A DNA stretch of 64,000 bases from Suillus spraguei (GCA_016800925.1 JABCPU010000080.1:148969-212968), one strand, 5' to 3'; shown: positions 50,320 through 62,759, counted from the stretch's first letter. Made by a program: numbers and translations. The notes: generated from the sequence alone by a model not told the origin.

Positions 50320-50850
50320 AGGCCAGCGGATGGTGGGCCGAGGTTATGTATATCCTCGATGTTGACGGATGGGCCGGGGGGAATATTATTTCCGATGGAG
50401 ACGGGTGGGCCGGGAGACTTATATTTTCGGGAGAGACGGGTGGGCCGAGGGAAACATGATTTCTAATGTTGACGGATGGGCCAGGGGGATATAATCCCCG
50501 ACAGAGATGGGTGGGCTCATCTGGGTAGTATGTAGAGTAGGATATTATAGACAGCTGGGCTGAAGAGAGATGCAAGGCAAATATTATTGCATAGACGGGT
50601 GGGCCGAGGTAAGAGAATATTACATATACGGGTGGGCCGAGGTGAGAGAATATTACATATACGGGTGGGCCAAGGTGAGAGAATATTACATATACGGGTG
50701 GGCCGACGTGGGGTGTATTACATAGACGGGTGGGCCGAGGGTGCAGTAAAATATTTATTGCATAGACGGGTGGGCCGATGTGGGGGAATTTTACATAGAC
50801 AGGTGGGCCGAGGTAAAATATATTACATATACGGGTGGGCCTAGATATGT
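50320..50850. repeat. Minisatellite with core ACGGGTGGGCCGAGG
   Basis: About 15 copies of a GACGGGTGGGCCG core occur with spacing of 30-60 bp. From 50587 to 50710 the array is regular with a 33-bp period (TATTACATATACGGGTGGGC). Open frames across it follow from the period and are not genes. Confidence 0.85.
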
Positions 50851-51000
50851 ATCATAAAGATGTACAGCTGATGTAGCCACCAGAGAATCAAACACATAGG
50901 ATACATGCACCCTATGAGTGCATATACCTACCATCAACCACCAAAATCTAAACCCTGAAGCACAAAAACCTGAATTCATCATGTCTGACATTCATCGATA
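50851..51000. other. Unassigned DNA between two repeat arrays
   Basis: Short AT-richer stretch without a gene or a repeat that I can recognise. Confidence 0.4.
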
Positions 51001-53110
51001 ATTGAGGTGCCGGGTGCCGGGTACCAAGTCCCGAATCCAGGAACTCGAAACTGGAGATGCAAACTAGAGATTTCCTGAATTCCAGATACCCGGACACCCG
51101 AAACACAACACACAAGGTGAAAGATGTAAAGTCCATGTGTGGAGTCATCTAGTGCTGAGTGCCGGGTGCAGGTGCAGAGTACTGAAACTAGAAACTAGAA
51201 ACTCGAGATTCGAGACAAAACAGACATCTACCAAAAATGTGTGGATCAAAGTTTTGTTGTTGCCTGACATGTGTCTGAGTCCCGAGGACCGAACCCCGAA
51301 ATTGTAGACTACCAGATTTCGGGATTTGGGGTTCGGCACTCGAGATTCAAGATTTGAGATGAAAAAGATATCTACCAAAAATGTGTGGATCAAAGTCATT
51401 TTATTGCCTCACATTGTTTTCGGTCTCAAGTGCAAAAGCCAGAGTACCGAACTGCGAACCCCTAAATAGTAGACTACCAGATTTTGGAGTTTGGAGTTCG
51501 GCACTTAGAATGTGTGGATCAATAGGTGTCTATTGCCTCACATTGTTCTGAGTCCCGAGTTGCGAGTGCTGGGTGCCGGGGTTCAGGGATCAGCACTGAC
51601 AATATGTTGCTCAAGATCTTTCACATTATGAGTACCAAGTCCCGAGTGCCGAGTGCCGGGTGCCGGGTGCCGGAGCTCGGAAGTCCCGAGTCCCGAGTGC
51701 CGGGTGCCGGAGTTCGGGGTTCGGCACATACAATATGTGGATCGAGGACTTTCACATTGTTTTGACTGCCGAACCCCGAGCTCCGGCACCCGGGAGTTAG
51801 CACAATGTGAGGCAATACCATAATATTGATTTACACATGTTGAGTGCCGAACCCCGAGCTCCGGCACCCGGGAGCGAGCACAATGTGAGGCAATACCATA
51901 TATTGATTTACACAGTTGAGTGCCGAACCCCGAGCTCCGGCACCCGGAGCTAGCACAATGTGAGGCAATACCATAATATTGATTTACACATTTGAGTGCC
52001 AACCCCGAGCTCCGGCACCCGGGAGTAGCACAATGTGAGGCAATACCATAATATTGATTTACACATGTTGAGTGCCGAACCCGAGCTCCGGCACCCGGGA
52101 GCTAGCACAATGTGAGGCAATACCATGATATTGATTTACACAAGTTGAGTGCCGAACCCCGAGCTCCGGCACCCGGCACTCGGTGTTCGGCACTCAACTT
52201 GTGTAAATAAATATCATGGTGTTGCCTCACATTGTGCTCACTCCCGGGTGCCGGAGCTCGGGGTTCGGCACTCAACTTGTGTAAATCAATATCATGGTAT
52301 TGCCTCACATGGTAACCCAGCACTCGGTGATCGTGATTCGGGACTCAACTTTGTATTGCCTCACATTGTTCTAACTCACGGGTGGCGGGGTTCGGGGCTC
52401 GGTGTGAAAATATATGGATCGATATCTGTCTCAGTGTTATGAGTACCACGTCCCGAGTCCCGAGTGCCGGGTGCCGGAGTTCGGGGTTCGGCATTCAACA
52501 TGTGTACATCAATATCTTTGTATTGACTCACATTGTTCTCACTCCCGGGTGCTGGGGTTCGGGGTTGGGTGGTTAAATATGTGGATCAATATCTTTCACA
52601 TGGTTATGAGTCCCGAGTCCAGATTCCCAACTGCCGGGTGCCGGAGTTCGGGGTTCGGTACTCCCCACGTGTAAATCAATATCTTGGGATTGCCTCACAT
52701 GTTTCTCACTCCCGGGTGCCGGGGTTCGGGGGTCAGTGATAGAAAATGTGCATCGACATCTTTCACATTGTTATAAGTTCCAAGGCCCGAGTCCCGAGTG
52801 CCGGGTGCCGGAGTTCGGGGTTCGGCACTGAACATGTGTAAATCAATATCTTTGTATTGCCTCATATTGTTCTAACTCCCGAGTGCCGGAGTTCGGGGTT
52901 CAGCACATCAGATATGTGGATCGATATCTGTCACATGGTGATGAGTCCCAACTCCAGGGTCCTGGGGTCCGGGGTTCGGCACTTCACATATATGGAATGA
53001 TATGTTTCACAATGTGACCCGGCACCTGGCACAAGGTAACTCGACAGAGATGTTTCAAATTCTTTAAATTGTGTGTTGTGTTTCAGGTAGCCGGATATCC
53101 GGAAGTCGCG
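51001..53110. repeat. GC-rich satellite-like array, with an orientation switch
   Basis: Units of about 80-150 bp contain the core GTGCCGGAGTTCGGGGTTCG plus AT-rich linkers such as TGTGTAAATCAATATC and ATTGCCTCACATTGTT. From 51,770 to 52,160 the core reads in the reverse sense (CCGAACCCCGAGCTCCGGCA). From 52,185 on it reads forward again. Similar DNA recurs at 56,690-57,000 and 63,600-64,000. No gene is supported here. Confidence 0.85.
52134..52207. repeat. Palindrome at the array inversion point
   Basis: The arms TTTACACAAGTTGAGTGCCG (52134 on) and its reverse complement (to about 52207) enclose about 27 bp of GC-rich spacer. This is where the repeat units change orientation. Confidence 0.85.
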
Positions 53111-53213
53111 AAATATCAATTGTGAATCTCCATTGTCCAGTTCCGGATGTCCGGACTTGGCATCCAGCACTGACATTCATTCAAACATTGTATATACATC
53201 TATGAACCTACAA

Positions 53214-55350
53214 TTATGTAGCCATTTCACCCTCATCAGCAGAGGGTTCAACCTTCACCTCAACATCCATATCATCAGAATCATATTCTGGGACAAGGTT
53301 GCCCGGATCATCTGGGTCCACAAGTTCGCCGGACGTTTGTGGACCCTCAGGCTGAATCTGGCTCAGCTCAAATATGAGACCCTCAATGATAGATGCAGGC
53401 TGGACTTTCGGAGATGGAGGCTCCATTCCTGCCATATCCAAGTCAATGAGGGGAGCAAGTGCAGATGGGAGTGGTGAGATGGCCAGGGGGACGGATTGAT
53501 CAAGCAAAAAGGTTGCATTGACAGGAGAGTCGGGAAGTGGAAATGAAGGGTGCCGGTCCATGACTTTGCGACGAAGGCCCTCATGGAGGCGTTGCAGGGT
53601 ATCAATCTTACCATCCTGCTCCGCCACACGAGCCTCAAGAAGAGCAATTCGAGCGGCACCATCCCGAATCGCAATTGCCATGGAATGGAGATCCGGCATG
53701 GGAACATCCAGTGCCGGACGAGGCACTGGGGCGCTTGAAGACGGAATAGCTAAGTGAAAGATAAGGTCAGATGGTCATAGACAATTGGGGTGACTCACAA
53801 GCTGATGCAGGTGCAGGTGTCTTGGGGGCAGTGATTGTCTTGCTGCGCCCACGGGACTGTGCCTTGGGTGTGGTAACAGCAGGGACAGCTGGAGTGCCGG
53901 AGGGGCCACGAGATTGACTGCGAGTTCGGGCTTTGGACTGCGAGGCAGCCGGCGCATTGGAGGGTGCTCTGGAAGGTGTCCTGGAGCGAGCCTGCCGGGT
54001 GGTTGACTTCCCTCGAATACGTTTTGGCGGGGATCCCATGGATGCTGGGACACATTTGATCTTCTTGGTGGCGCAGCGGACGCACGACAAACATGGGGCA
54101 CGGGTCCTCCTGTCCAACCGAGTGGCGCAGGGCCACTTCTCCTGGGTGCAATAATGGCAGGGGTTGTTCTGTGGGTTCCATTAGTTGATGGACTCATTGG
54201 AATTCATTAGAGTACTCACTGGGCCGGGAATGAGAATATCACCTGTATCCATGACTGCAGGTTCCTCAGCCGGAGTGCTGGACATTGCCTGGGGGGTCTC
54301 GACAACCTCCGGACGACTGCCGGAGGTGGCCTGACAATGGGTAAGTATAGGCGGGAGGTCCGGACAAAGAATGATGACTCACCACACCTTGGGTGGACTG
54401 CCGGCAATGAGCTGATGATATATAAGCATTTTTCCAAGTGCCGGACAACTAAATATTACTTACTGAAGCAGGACCAAACAATTGCTTCTTTGGGGAACGT
54501 GGTGAACGAGGGGAATGAGGCGTCCCTACACCAATTGTGGAAGGCCGGGGAACGTTGAGCGCCGGCACTCCACTCGAAATAGGCTACAGAAAATTGAGAG
54601 AATGAAAACAATGAGCTGGACGACATACCTGAACAATTGTGTCTTCATCATCTTCCGACTCCACAAGCACATTCTGCTTGACATGGCGAGTTGCCTTGAC
54701 CCGCTTGCGACCCTTCTTGGCCGACTTCGGAGGTGAGGAAGAGTGTCCGGACATCATGGGGGACTTCCTCTTCCTGCTCCCTTCCACCTCCGGCTCTGGG
54801 TCAGCAACAACCGCCTTACCTTTTCCTTTGTCCCGGAGCTCGGAGGTGGCGTGGGTGGAAGAACCAGCGACATTGCCGGCGACGACGGGTGGGGAGGGAA
54901 GGTCCACAGTGATTGGGCCAATGGAAGGGTTAGGCATGACAGGGAGATCACCTGAATGGTCACCTAACGCCTCCCAGGCGCGAATCTTGCTGCGCCAGGA
55001 GTGTTTCAACACCCGGGGGTCGTCATGACCGATGCTGTGCCAGTTGGGCCACACCCGGGGAGTCATGGACCTGACTCTCATCAACTCCTTGGAGCAGGAT
55101 GCAATGATGCCGGGCATGTAAGGCCCTTTCTCATGCTCCCGGACAATCTCAGCCTACCCAGATCTTAGAAAAACCAAAAGTAAAATTAACACATGAATGG
55201 TGCTTACCACAAGATTAGTGACTTGTGCTGTCAGAGCAAGGTGGGCTTGGCCAGTGCCGGCAGGCATGAGCCGAGCCCCGGCGATGATGCCACAATCTGA
55301 GCAGTGGTTGCCTTGAGACTGGCCAAAGAGGTTTCAACTGAAGTAGACAT
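53214..55350 (-). CDS. Uncharacterised multi-exon protein with a Cys-rich, Zn-finger-like motif
   Basis: Several exons on the minus strand start at MSTSVETSLASLKATTAQ (55348-55350). The next large exon (about 55150-54630) includes GPYMPGIIASCSKEL and NWHSIGHDDPRVLKHSW, then basic stretches (KKGRKRVKATRH). Small exons follow. One exon holds the pattern C-x2-C-x6-C-x11-C-x2-C-x2-C-x6-C (PCHYCTQEKWPC, then PCLSCVRCATKKIKC), which could bind zinc. The last exon (53726-53214) has a coiled-coil-like segment (ARIALLEARVAEQDGKI) and an acidic C-terminus. Exon joins are only partly resolved. Basic tracts and Cys pairs suggest a nuclear, DNA-associated protein. It is divergently arranged with the gene at 55570 across 219 bp. 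I do not recognise a named family. Confidence 0.55.
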
Positions 55351-55569
55351 TTGGATTGACTTGAAAGATGTGAAAAGCTTGAGATAAGTTTGAAATCTGT
55401 GATCACTTGGATGAAGTTTCAAAAGAAACCAGACAATTGAAGGACAATCTTGATAAGCGTTGATTGTTTGTCTTTGTTTGGTCGTGGTTCAACTTTCGGC
55501 CGTTGCCAGCCATGTGTTGAACTTCGAAGTTATCAGTTATCAATCAGTTTGATCAGTTGATCAGACATC
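55351..55569. promoter_or_regulatory. Divergent promoter region
   Basis: 219 bp separate the start codons of the minus-strand gene at 55350 and the plus-strand gene at 55570, so both promoters must lie here or overlap the genes. TTGATCAGTTGATCA near 55540-55565 forms short inverted repeats. No specific factor site can be named. Confidence 0.5.
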
Positions 55570-56584
55570 ATGAGATCTCAACCAGCAGTCAGATTTTATG
55601 AACCTCCGGTCACTGAATACAACTCAATGGATGTGGATGATTCAACCGAGTCCCGGATTTCACTAGGTATGTTGTGCTTTCAGTACAGCTCTCAATTGAC
55701 CGGAGATGGACCAGATGCACTGGATGATGTATACCTTGGGCCGGATGATGAGACTGAGTCCCGGATTTCATCAGGTATGTGTTGCTTTGAGTATATCTTA
55801 CAATTGACTGGACATTTATTAGATCCAAGTGAAGATGTATACCTTGGGCCGGATGATGAGATCGACTATGATTCTGGGTCATCAGGTGTTCCGGATGTCT
55901 TGGATGCAGTTTCTGGTAGGTTTCTCAATTCACTTTAGATAATCCAACTGTGGATGTTCATTCAATCCATCCAGATCATTTATGCCCGGCTCAGCCTGAG
56001 GAACTGCCTTTGTTCAACGATCCGGACTTGTACCTAGGGCCTGATGATGATCTTATTGATTGTGATGAAGCACCGGAATGTGCTGATGTTGAGACTGATG
56101 CTCCGGCTATCCCAGGAATAGCAATTCCAGGTGAGTTCACCCATACAATCTCATTTTTATTGTTGATGTGATGTCCCAAGCACATGCAACACCTCCTAAA
56201 TGTCAGTCCCCCATACCGGAACTCAGCAATGAAGACCTGCGTGCCATGCTTAGGGAGTTCATGCCCCTAGGGTCATATGATCAAACAGAATGTGAGTATT
56301 TAATTGTTCATCATGTATCTTCTGCTAATTTTCTTGAAGTTGAATCAATTCTGGATCGCCTGGACCATTACCAACAGCGTCATGGCCATCTTCCGGAGCC
56401 TACCGTACATCAACTCCTCGAGGCCGACCGACCATTCCGAGTGGCTTGGGCTGACACATCCGACAAACTCAGAAGAGCTGATATGGACCTCCGGAGGTTG
56501 CAAAGGGCCAAACAGATGAGCTCTGAATTGCTGCTTGTATTAGATACCCTCATTGAAAAGTGTGATGATCAACCCCATATGTAA
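55570..56584 (+). CDS. Uncharacterised acidic protein with tandem exon duplications
   Basis: Starts MRSQPAVRFYEPPVTEY. Two 48-nt introns (55667-55714 and 55775-55822) sit at the same place in two copies of a 108-bp exon-intron unit. Each unit codes for ESRIS, then DVYLGPDDE. A third related motif, DLYLGPDDD, occurs at about 56025. Further introns near 55916-55972, 56131-56180 and 56290-56340 are likely. The last part (LSNEDLRAMLREFMPLG, then LDRLDHYQQRHGHLPEP, to the stop at 56584) is helical and may form a coiled coil. I do not recognise the family. It may belong to the KDZ-related module as an accessory gene. Confidence 0.5.
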
Positions 56585-56587
56585 ATA

Positions 56588-57000
56588 TTTGATATTCATT
56601 CACATACTTACATCATGTTCACCACTGAATTTTTCATGTATAACAATGACATTTCCAATTGATTTTAGATGATGCACACACCCAATTGTCCCATTCCAAC
56701 AGCCAATTATTGATTCCCGGGGTCCGGAGCTCGGTGATTGGGATTCATCCGGAACTCGGTGATCGGGTTTCGTGATATTTGGATTTTCATTCACATACTT
56801 AAATCATGTGAACCACTGAATTTTTCATGTATATCAATGACAGTTCCAATGTATTTTAGATGATGCACAAACCCTAATCTCTAATACCAACTACCAATGA
56901 TTGATACTGGGTGCCGGACCTCGGTGATCGGGAGTCGTCCGGAACTCGTGATCAGGATCGTCCGGAACTCGGTGCTTAGGATTCAACATTTTGGAAGTGG
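56588..57000. repeat. Tandem duplication of about 190 bp and GC-rich repeat fragments
   Basis: A segment CATTCACATACTTACATCAT followed by CACTGAATTTTTCATGTAT and TTTTAGATGATGCACA occurs at about 56594-56680 and again at about 56785-56875. Each copy is followed by a GTCCGGAGCTCGGTGATTGG type fragment related to the array at 51-53 kb. No gene is seen. Confidence 0.75.
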
Positions 57001-57072
57001 GACACTGTGTTTTAAGAAGTGTGACAAATGATGAAAATGTGGTAAACATGGGGGCAGTTTGGTATATGTACA

Positions 57073-58934
57073 TTATTTCCTTCCCCTTGCCCTGGTTACT
57101 CGAAGTGTACTCTCTACCGGCTTTTGAGACTTACTCCGGGTGGTCCTTGCGGATGGTTCAATGACAGCTTTCTTGCCCTGTATACTCCTTGGTTCCGGCG
57201 ATGCGTTCCTCTCTTCCACTTCCTCAGTGATCCCGGCCAGGAGGTCGCCCATCCGTGATGTCAAAAGTGCACCTGCCTTGGCCGGCCTGGCCGGGCGAGG
57301 CTCCGGCATTGAACATGGAACTTCTGTCTCCTTGGGTGCTGAAGATGGGTGTGCTATTTGTCTGGGTTTCTTCAGTGGGGATCGACCATCAGCCGAGTCA
57401 TCATCAATGTCATCCTCCTTGTCATGAGTTTCACTGTCGGTATCACTCTCGGCTTCGGTTGATGGATCCCGGGGCCTTCGGAGAGTTCCACTCTTCTGCA
57501 TTCTCACTTGACGAGTCAGACGCGATGGCGACTTGCCGGATACCACAGATGGTACCATGTCCCCATCCTTGTTCTTCCATGCTTTGAACAGAAATGTTGA
57601 ATCTTTTCCTGTTTCCTGCTGAGCATACCAGAAATTGAGCAAGGCCGTTGTGTCCCAGTTTTGCAACTTCGAAGGCTCCTTCAGGTCAATATCCGCCGGA
57701 AGATACTTCCTTGCCACAAAGTCATCCTGACTTTGTACGAGGGCACTCCATGGCACGACAGCCTTGTCATTCCCGGAACATATTCCTGTGTCCACGCATT
57801 CAGCAACAGCTCAGATGTTGCCACGAAAGACTCACTGTAGTGCGATGTAAGAAACGCCCTGACTATGGCTTTCTTCTCCTCAAGTTTTGTTTCCGTGATG
57901 TCTGGAAGCAACGGCATCCCATTTCCATCTGTGTCGAGTTCCAAAGCTGGTTTTCTGACTCTTTTGCGACCTCCCTTGACCTGTCGTCCTCCGTCCTGTG
58001 CCCCGGCACCTATCATTGTGATGATCAACGAATTCATTCTTGCATCCAAAGTTCAAACACTCACCGAACTGTTCCTGGGCGTACTCCTGCCATACTGGCT
58101 CAATGTCCTCCCAGTCCTTAGTCTTCATGAAGCTGTCCCCATCTCCTAATGCCTCATTATCATCATGCCTGCACACATATATTGAGATCCAAGATCGGCG
58201 ATGACGGACACAATTGACTTACATCCCGAACAGAACCTCTCCCTGTTCATTCTTCCAAGCTGACAACACAAAAACTCTCATCCCGCATTGCCTCCACATC
58301 TCTTTCGAAAAGTGCTCCATATATGCCGGTCCCTTCTTACGAGCAACTTCTGCTTGTATCTCCGGAGGAGGAAAGCTGTTTGACCATTCTTCCGCTGTTT
58401 CTTTTGCCTTCTCCAACTCGTCGTCGTCCAATTCAGCCATGACTCTCTTCACAGCCCCCTGATAATGTTTGAACATACTGGGATCTCCCGGCTTTGCCCC
58501 GGACTCGTCCTCAATCCTCTTTAGCACCTCTTCGCGCTTCTGCTGGTAGACCACCATCCTAGGCGTCCATTTCCTCCCATACTTTATCATGTCCTTCCTT
58601 TCCTTCCTTTTCTTGTTGTTGAACAACCAAGTGTTATACATCTGAGAGTTGATGGAAGAATAAGATGTTAAAATTGTAGTTTTTCAACACAACGAAGACG
58701 CATCACCTGCTTCCTCTTTTTCCATTGTCCTTGGTCGACTTTAGGAGCAAACAACCTGGCTGCCCTGGCAATTGCAGTGAAAACCCCTCGCTTCTCACCC
58801 CTTTTGGCCGCGGTCCACTCAGGAAGGTAGTTCTTCAACTCCGAAATTTCGTTTTCCGTGAGCTTCTGTGTCTGTGGTTGACGTGCCCTATTTCTGCCGG
58901 AAGTCAAGTGAGTGGAATGACCCGTCCTTGCCAT
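57073..58934 (-). CDS. Uncharacterised multi-exon protein of the KDZ-flanking module
   Basis: Start at 58934 (MARTGHSTHLTSGRNRARQ). Exon 1 ends in KKRKQ, and an intron of about 67 nt ends at 58642. The next exon reads MYNTWLFNNKKRKERKDM, followed by a helical, charged region and MRVFVLSAWKNEQGEVLFGM to about 58224. Further introns precede WEDIEPVWQEYAQEQFG and GGRKRVRKPALELDTDG. The C-terminal exon contains VPWSALVQSQDDFVARKYLP, LLNFWYAQQETGKDSTF, then an acidic, low-complexity part and a basic tail ending TRARGRK. Between about 57790 and 57760 two reading frames must be joined, either by an unseen intron or through a frameshift, so a broken gene is possible. Function is unknown. Confidence 0.5.
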
Positions 58935-59171
58935 GGTGAATCAAATTGCAGAATGGGCTGAGGATAAGCAAGGTGGAAGAATGAACGAATTGTCAGAAGT
59001 TGATCTTTGACAAAAGCCTAACAGTAGCTTAATTGAGCTATATTGGTCCCGAAGCCATAAATGGACATAAATTTGTAATGAGTCGGCAGGACTGTATGAC
59101 ACCACAATGTAATAAAAATTCATTCCACCTGAGCAGATGCTTTGCTTGCAACATTAGCATTATAAAATAAG
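58935..59171. promoter_or_regulatory. Divergent promoter region before the KDZ gene
   Basis: 237 bp lie between the start of the minus-strand gene (58934) and the first plus-strand ATG (59172; the KDZ-like protein may instead start at 59295). No factor site is recognisable. Confidence 0.4.
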
Positions 59172-62100
59172 ATGAAGATAGGTAGATGCACCCCATTGCA
59201 AAAATCCCACAGGGTAGAAGCAAGGGGCAGCAAGGGTAGAAAGATTTGGGTCAAGGTCCCACTTGCAAGCACAAGACGACGAGCCTACAGGTCCATGCCT
59301 CACTCTCCCCCAGAATCACCAACACTTCAGCCTGTTCAGGCACCACCTCCTTGGGATGACTTTCCTGACAATACTTACGAGCAAGACCAAGGCTCATTTG
59401 AGCCATTGCAACTCCCAAAAACCATGGCAAGTTCATGTTAAATGTTGGAGTGTCATTCAAACTATAGCTCAATATAAAAAATGCAGAGTCAAAATGACTA
59501 CCTCAGGCAATGGCTGCCAAGGCAGGAATCATATCTGCATCACCTCCTGGATCGAGAAGCTCCACCAGAAGACAGGAGATGCATCATCTGCCACCAGGAT
59601 GGGGTCTACAAATGTCAGATTGTCTTGGCGAGCCTCTCTATTGCACGGGCTGTTGCAGGAGTCAACATCGTTGCAATCCTTTCCACTGGATCAGTCAATG
59701 GAATGGTCAATTCTTCGAGCGGAGTTGTCTCGCTCATGTGGACTCACCATACACCTCGGGCATGATGGCAAGCAATTCCGGTGCTCACAGATAGGTGGGA
59801 TTTGTTCGAAGGAGATGAACCTGAAGACCAGCTTGAGCCCGAAGATCTTCCGTCTGTGTCGGGACCTGAGTTCCAGCCGAAGGAAAACACCATGGTCATC
59901 GTTGACAAGTCCGGAGTTCACCGCTCGAGGTTCCTGCTGTGATTGTCCAAATGCCATGAGTCCGGACATTCAAATGTTTCGGCATGGATTTTTCCCTGCA
60001 TCGTTTACAGGCCGAAGACCGTGTTTACCTTCGGAGTGCTGGATGATTTTCTATTGGACAACCTTGAATGCGGCACCTCCGCAATGAACTATTACAGTAA
60101 GCTCCGGCGAATGACCTCGAGCATGTTTCCACACCTTGTTCCGGTAATGTATTTGTGCTTCATCTAAAGGACATGATGTTGACACAGGCCGTGGCAAGGA
60201 TCGATACAGAGAGCTCATGAGAGTCGCTCGACAGTGGAGGCAGTTGAAGACCATGAAATGGCATGGCTATGGCCATCGTTCTGACATCCCGAACGCAGGA
60301 GATCTTGCATTATTTTGCCCGGCATGTCCTCAGCCTGGGATTAATGTATCTTTGTCAGGGATGAATCACTTGATGAGTGAGTCATGTTCAATACCGAAGT
60401 GAACTCGGCGATGATAAGAACTCCAAGCTGGAAATACACCCGGTCATTTGTGATGGACGGAAATTTCCAAAGCTGAACACCTGCATCCCATTAATCCCCT
60501 CGATGAAGTTTGGCTTTCAGATGGGCTTGGATTCATGGTCGGAAAGGACAGGTATAACATGCATCTTGCGGAGGCTGCTGACACGGTGGAAAAATCGAGC
60601 TGCAACAATCACCGGGCGGTCAATCAAGCAAATGCGGCGCGGCACAAGCTCGAGTCCACAGGAATCGGGGAGTTGCCTGCGCCCGGCAATGGGTGCTTTG
60701 TCCCTCACTCGATGGTTGATTTCAGAAAGGGGAAAGGCAAGCCAAACATGCCAATCGACATTCACTAGTTGACCATGCATCATTTGCAGACAAATGAACA
60801 TGGACTACGCCCTTTGTGAGGCTGCCCAGCACAACATGGAAGGCATTACCAGGGCTTCACCTTCTATGACATTAATTGTCAATACAACAAGCACTTTCGT
60901 GTTCGGGTGGATCGAAGCCATACCTTGACATGGTACCGGAACTGACCATCATTCCTGGAATCGGGTTGTGGCATGTGCATGGACATCAGGACAGTTGCTA
61001 TGTCCGATATGCTTCAAATTTTATTGAAGGCATTGGCCGGATTGATGGAGAGATCATGGAGACCCTATGGGCGCGTCTCAACCTGATTTCCCCTGCCGCT
61101 CGGGAATGTCATCCCCGCACCGAAAGGAATGTCTTGATTATCAGATGAACGATTCCAATTTCTGCAAGATGATCCGCATGAAAAGGACTCTTTGCCGGAA
61201 ATACAAGCTGGCGAAGAATGGCATCGCCGAAAGTGGCAAGGCTTTCGACAGACTTGATGAAGCTGCACCCGGCAATTTAAAAGACACAATGGTTAGCCAG
61301 CGAGATGGTCGTCCAGTCCAAGAGAATCAGGATCCTGCGGCGATGGATTTATATGAAATCAATATCAAGAAGGGTAGTTAACATTCTTTGTCTCCGTGGA
61401 GCTCCGCATTCATTTTTCACTTAGCACCAAGCAAAAGGAGATCGAGCTTAGACTACTAGAAGCGGGTAATGCCCGTCATGCAGCACCCTCTCGCAGATCT
61501 GTGGCAACATGGATATCCATTGGTTGGCAATTGAAGAGCTCAAATTGCATTGCTCATCGAGGTCCGCAGAATTGGAAGACGATCGACGGAGACACAGAGA
61601 TTAGATATCGCCCGGCAACGCGATCGTATCAAGGCCAGATAGATGAATTCACTCGGTCTGCTCTTACGCATCTGGGAGAGGGATTTGATGCAGATGACGA
61701 TCCTGACGACTTGAACATAGATATTCTTGACGATATCGATGATGACCCGGCGGATTTCACCGAGACATCTGATGCATGGACAAACTCCCCTGAGCTCACC
61801 ATAATTCCATTGCCATCAAACCTCGGGGTTGAACATTGCAGACGCTGTATGGCAGAGGATCTGATTCCGTTGGAGATGTCCCTTCGTGAAGGGCAGGCCA
61901 ATGATGCCCTGCACAATCTCCGCATTCACTTGTGCAACAAGGCTATCCTGTTCCGAACAACAGTTAGGCAAGCCAAATCTCAAGCCCTAAAAACTCGAGC
62001 GTGGTCCCAGGTGACATCAGTGCAGCAGGCAGTATCCCTACATGCCAGTATATATACAAAAACCAGGAAGCAAATGATACAACTTGAGCCGGGGCCAGAC

Positions 62101-62584
62101 CAGCTTCAGAAATACAAACCCCTGCTTCGCGAGCAGCTCAAAATCAGCACTGCCATCGGCGATCCAAACGCCCGAGGTCAGCGAAATGAGTCCCTCGCTT
62201 GGTTCTGGTCAGTGGAAGTCGACATGGAGGGTCCAGAAAATTCGTGGAATGAGGAATGTGAGTTCGGGCATGCTTGATATATTCCGTGGTGAGCTGACAG
62301 GACCCATCCCAAGTTTACGAGTTCATTGGCTTCGGGCAAAGGCACTACGGGATCGATGGATGGAAGAAATATCATTGGTGCAATCAGAGATGGATTGGAC
62401 GTGCAACTTTTTCTTGTGGAAGGCAACCACATGGGGTGCCCGGATGCAGGAATCATTGTTGAAACAACTTCCGGGTCATGCATGCTATGCCGGAAGGCAG
62501 TCTCAAATGTATTCCTTACTAGCTCAGGATGCACAGGCAGCATTTCAAGACCTGCAGCCCTCGTTTGATCGATGGTGCACATGA
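59172..62584 (+). pseudogene. KDZ (Kyakuja-Dileera-Zisupton) transposase with CxC2-like Cys cluster, decayed
   Basis: Plus strand, many short exons. After PHSPPESPTLQPVQAPPP a likely GC-AG intron (about 59430-59487) leads to SQNDYLRQWLPRQESYL. A Cys/His cluster follows (CIICHQDGVYKCQ, CLGEPLYCTGCCRSQHRC, NPFHWISQWNGQFFERSCL), and then MVIVDKSGVHRSRF. The core includes FTFGVLDDFLLDNLECGTSA, then VEKSSCNNHRAVNQANAARH, TGIGELPAPGNGCFVPHSM, MNMDYALCEAAQHNMEGIT, LWHVHGHQDSCYVRYASNF and, near the end, VHWLRAKALRDRWMEEISL. These fit the KDZ superfamily transposase with its N-terminal CxC cluster. One base is lost after YKCQ (about 59625), and frames change again near 59760-59800 and 60000-60020. The gene is therefore probably dead. 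Confidence 0.75.
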
Positions 62585-62759
62585 ATGAATTTGTTTTGCT
62601 GATGAAACGCATATTTGACACCCAAACATTGAGTCCCGGGAATTGTCCGGGTCAGCCCATGTCGGAGTTTGAATTTCTAATCCATCCATCAGTGACTCAT
62701 ATCATCAGCTCTTTACCATCTGTCAGTGTCATTCCCAGCGTCACACTCTTGCATTAGCC

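Noticed and set aside
50587..50844. Open frame with repeated HIRVGRGERI
   Set aside because: It follows from the 33-bp minisatellite period, with no start context, splice signals or non-repeat part.
51770..52160. CRISPR-like regular repeats
   Set aside because: The spacers are themselves repeated, the genome is eukaryotic and no cas genes are present. This is a satellite-type array.
51526..52740. Several short open frames in the GC-rich array
   Set aside because: All are repeat-derived and change with each unit. There is no consistent protein.
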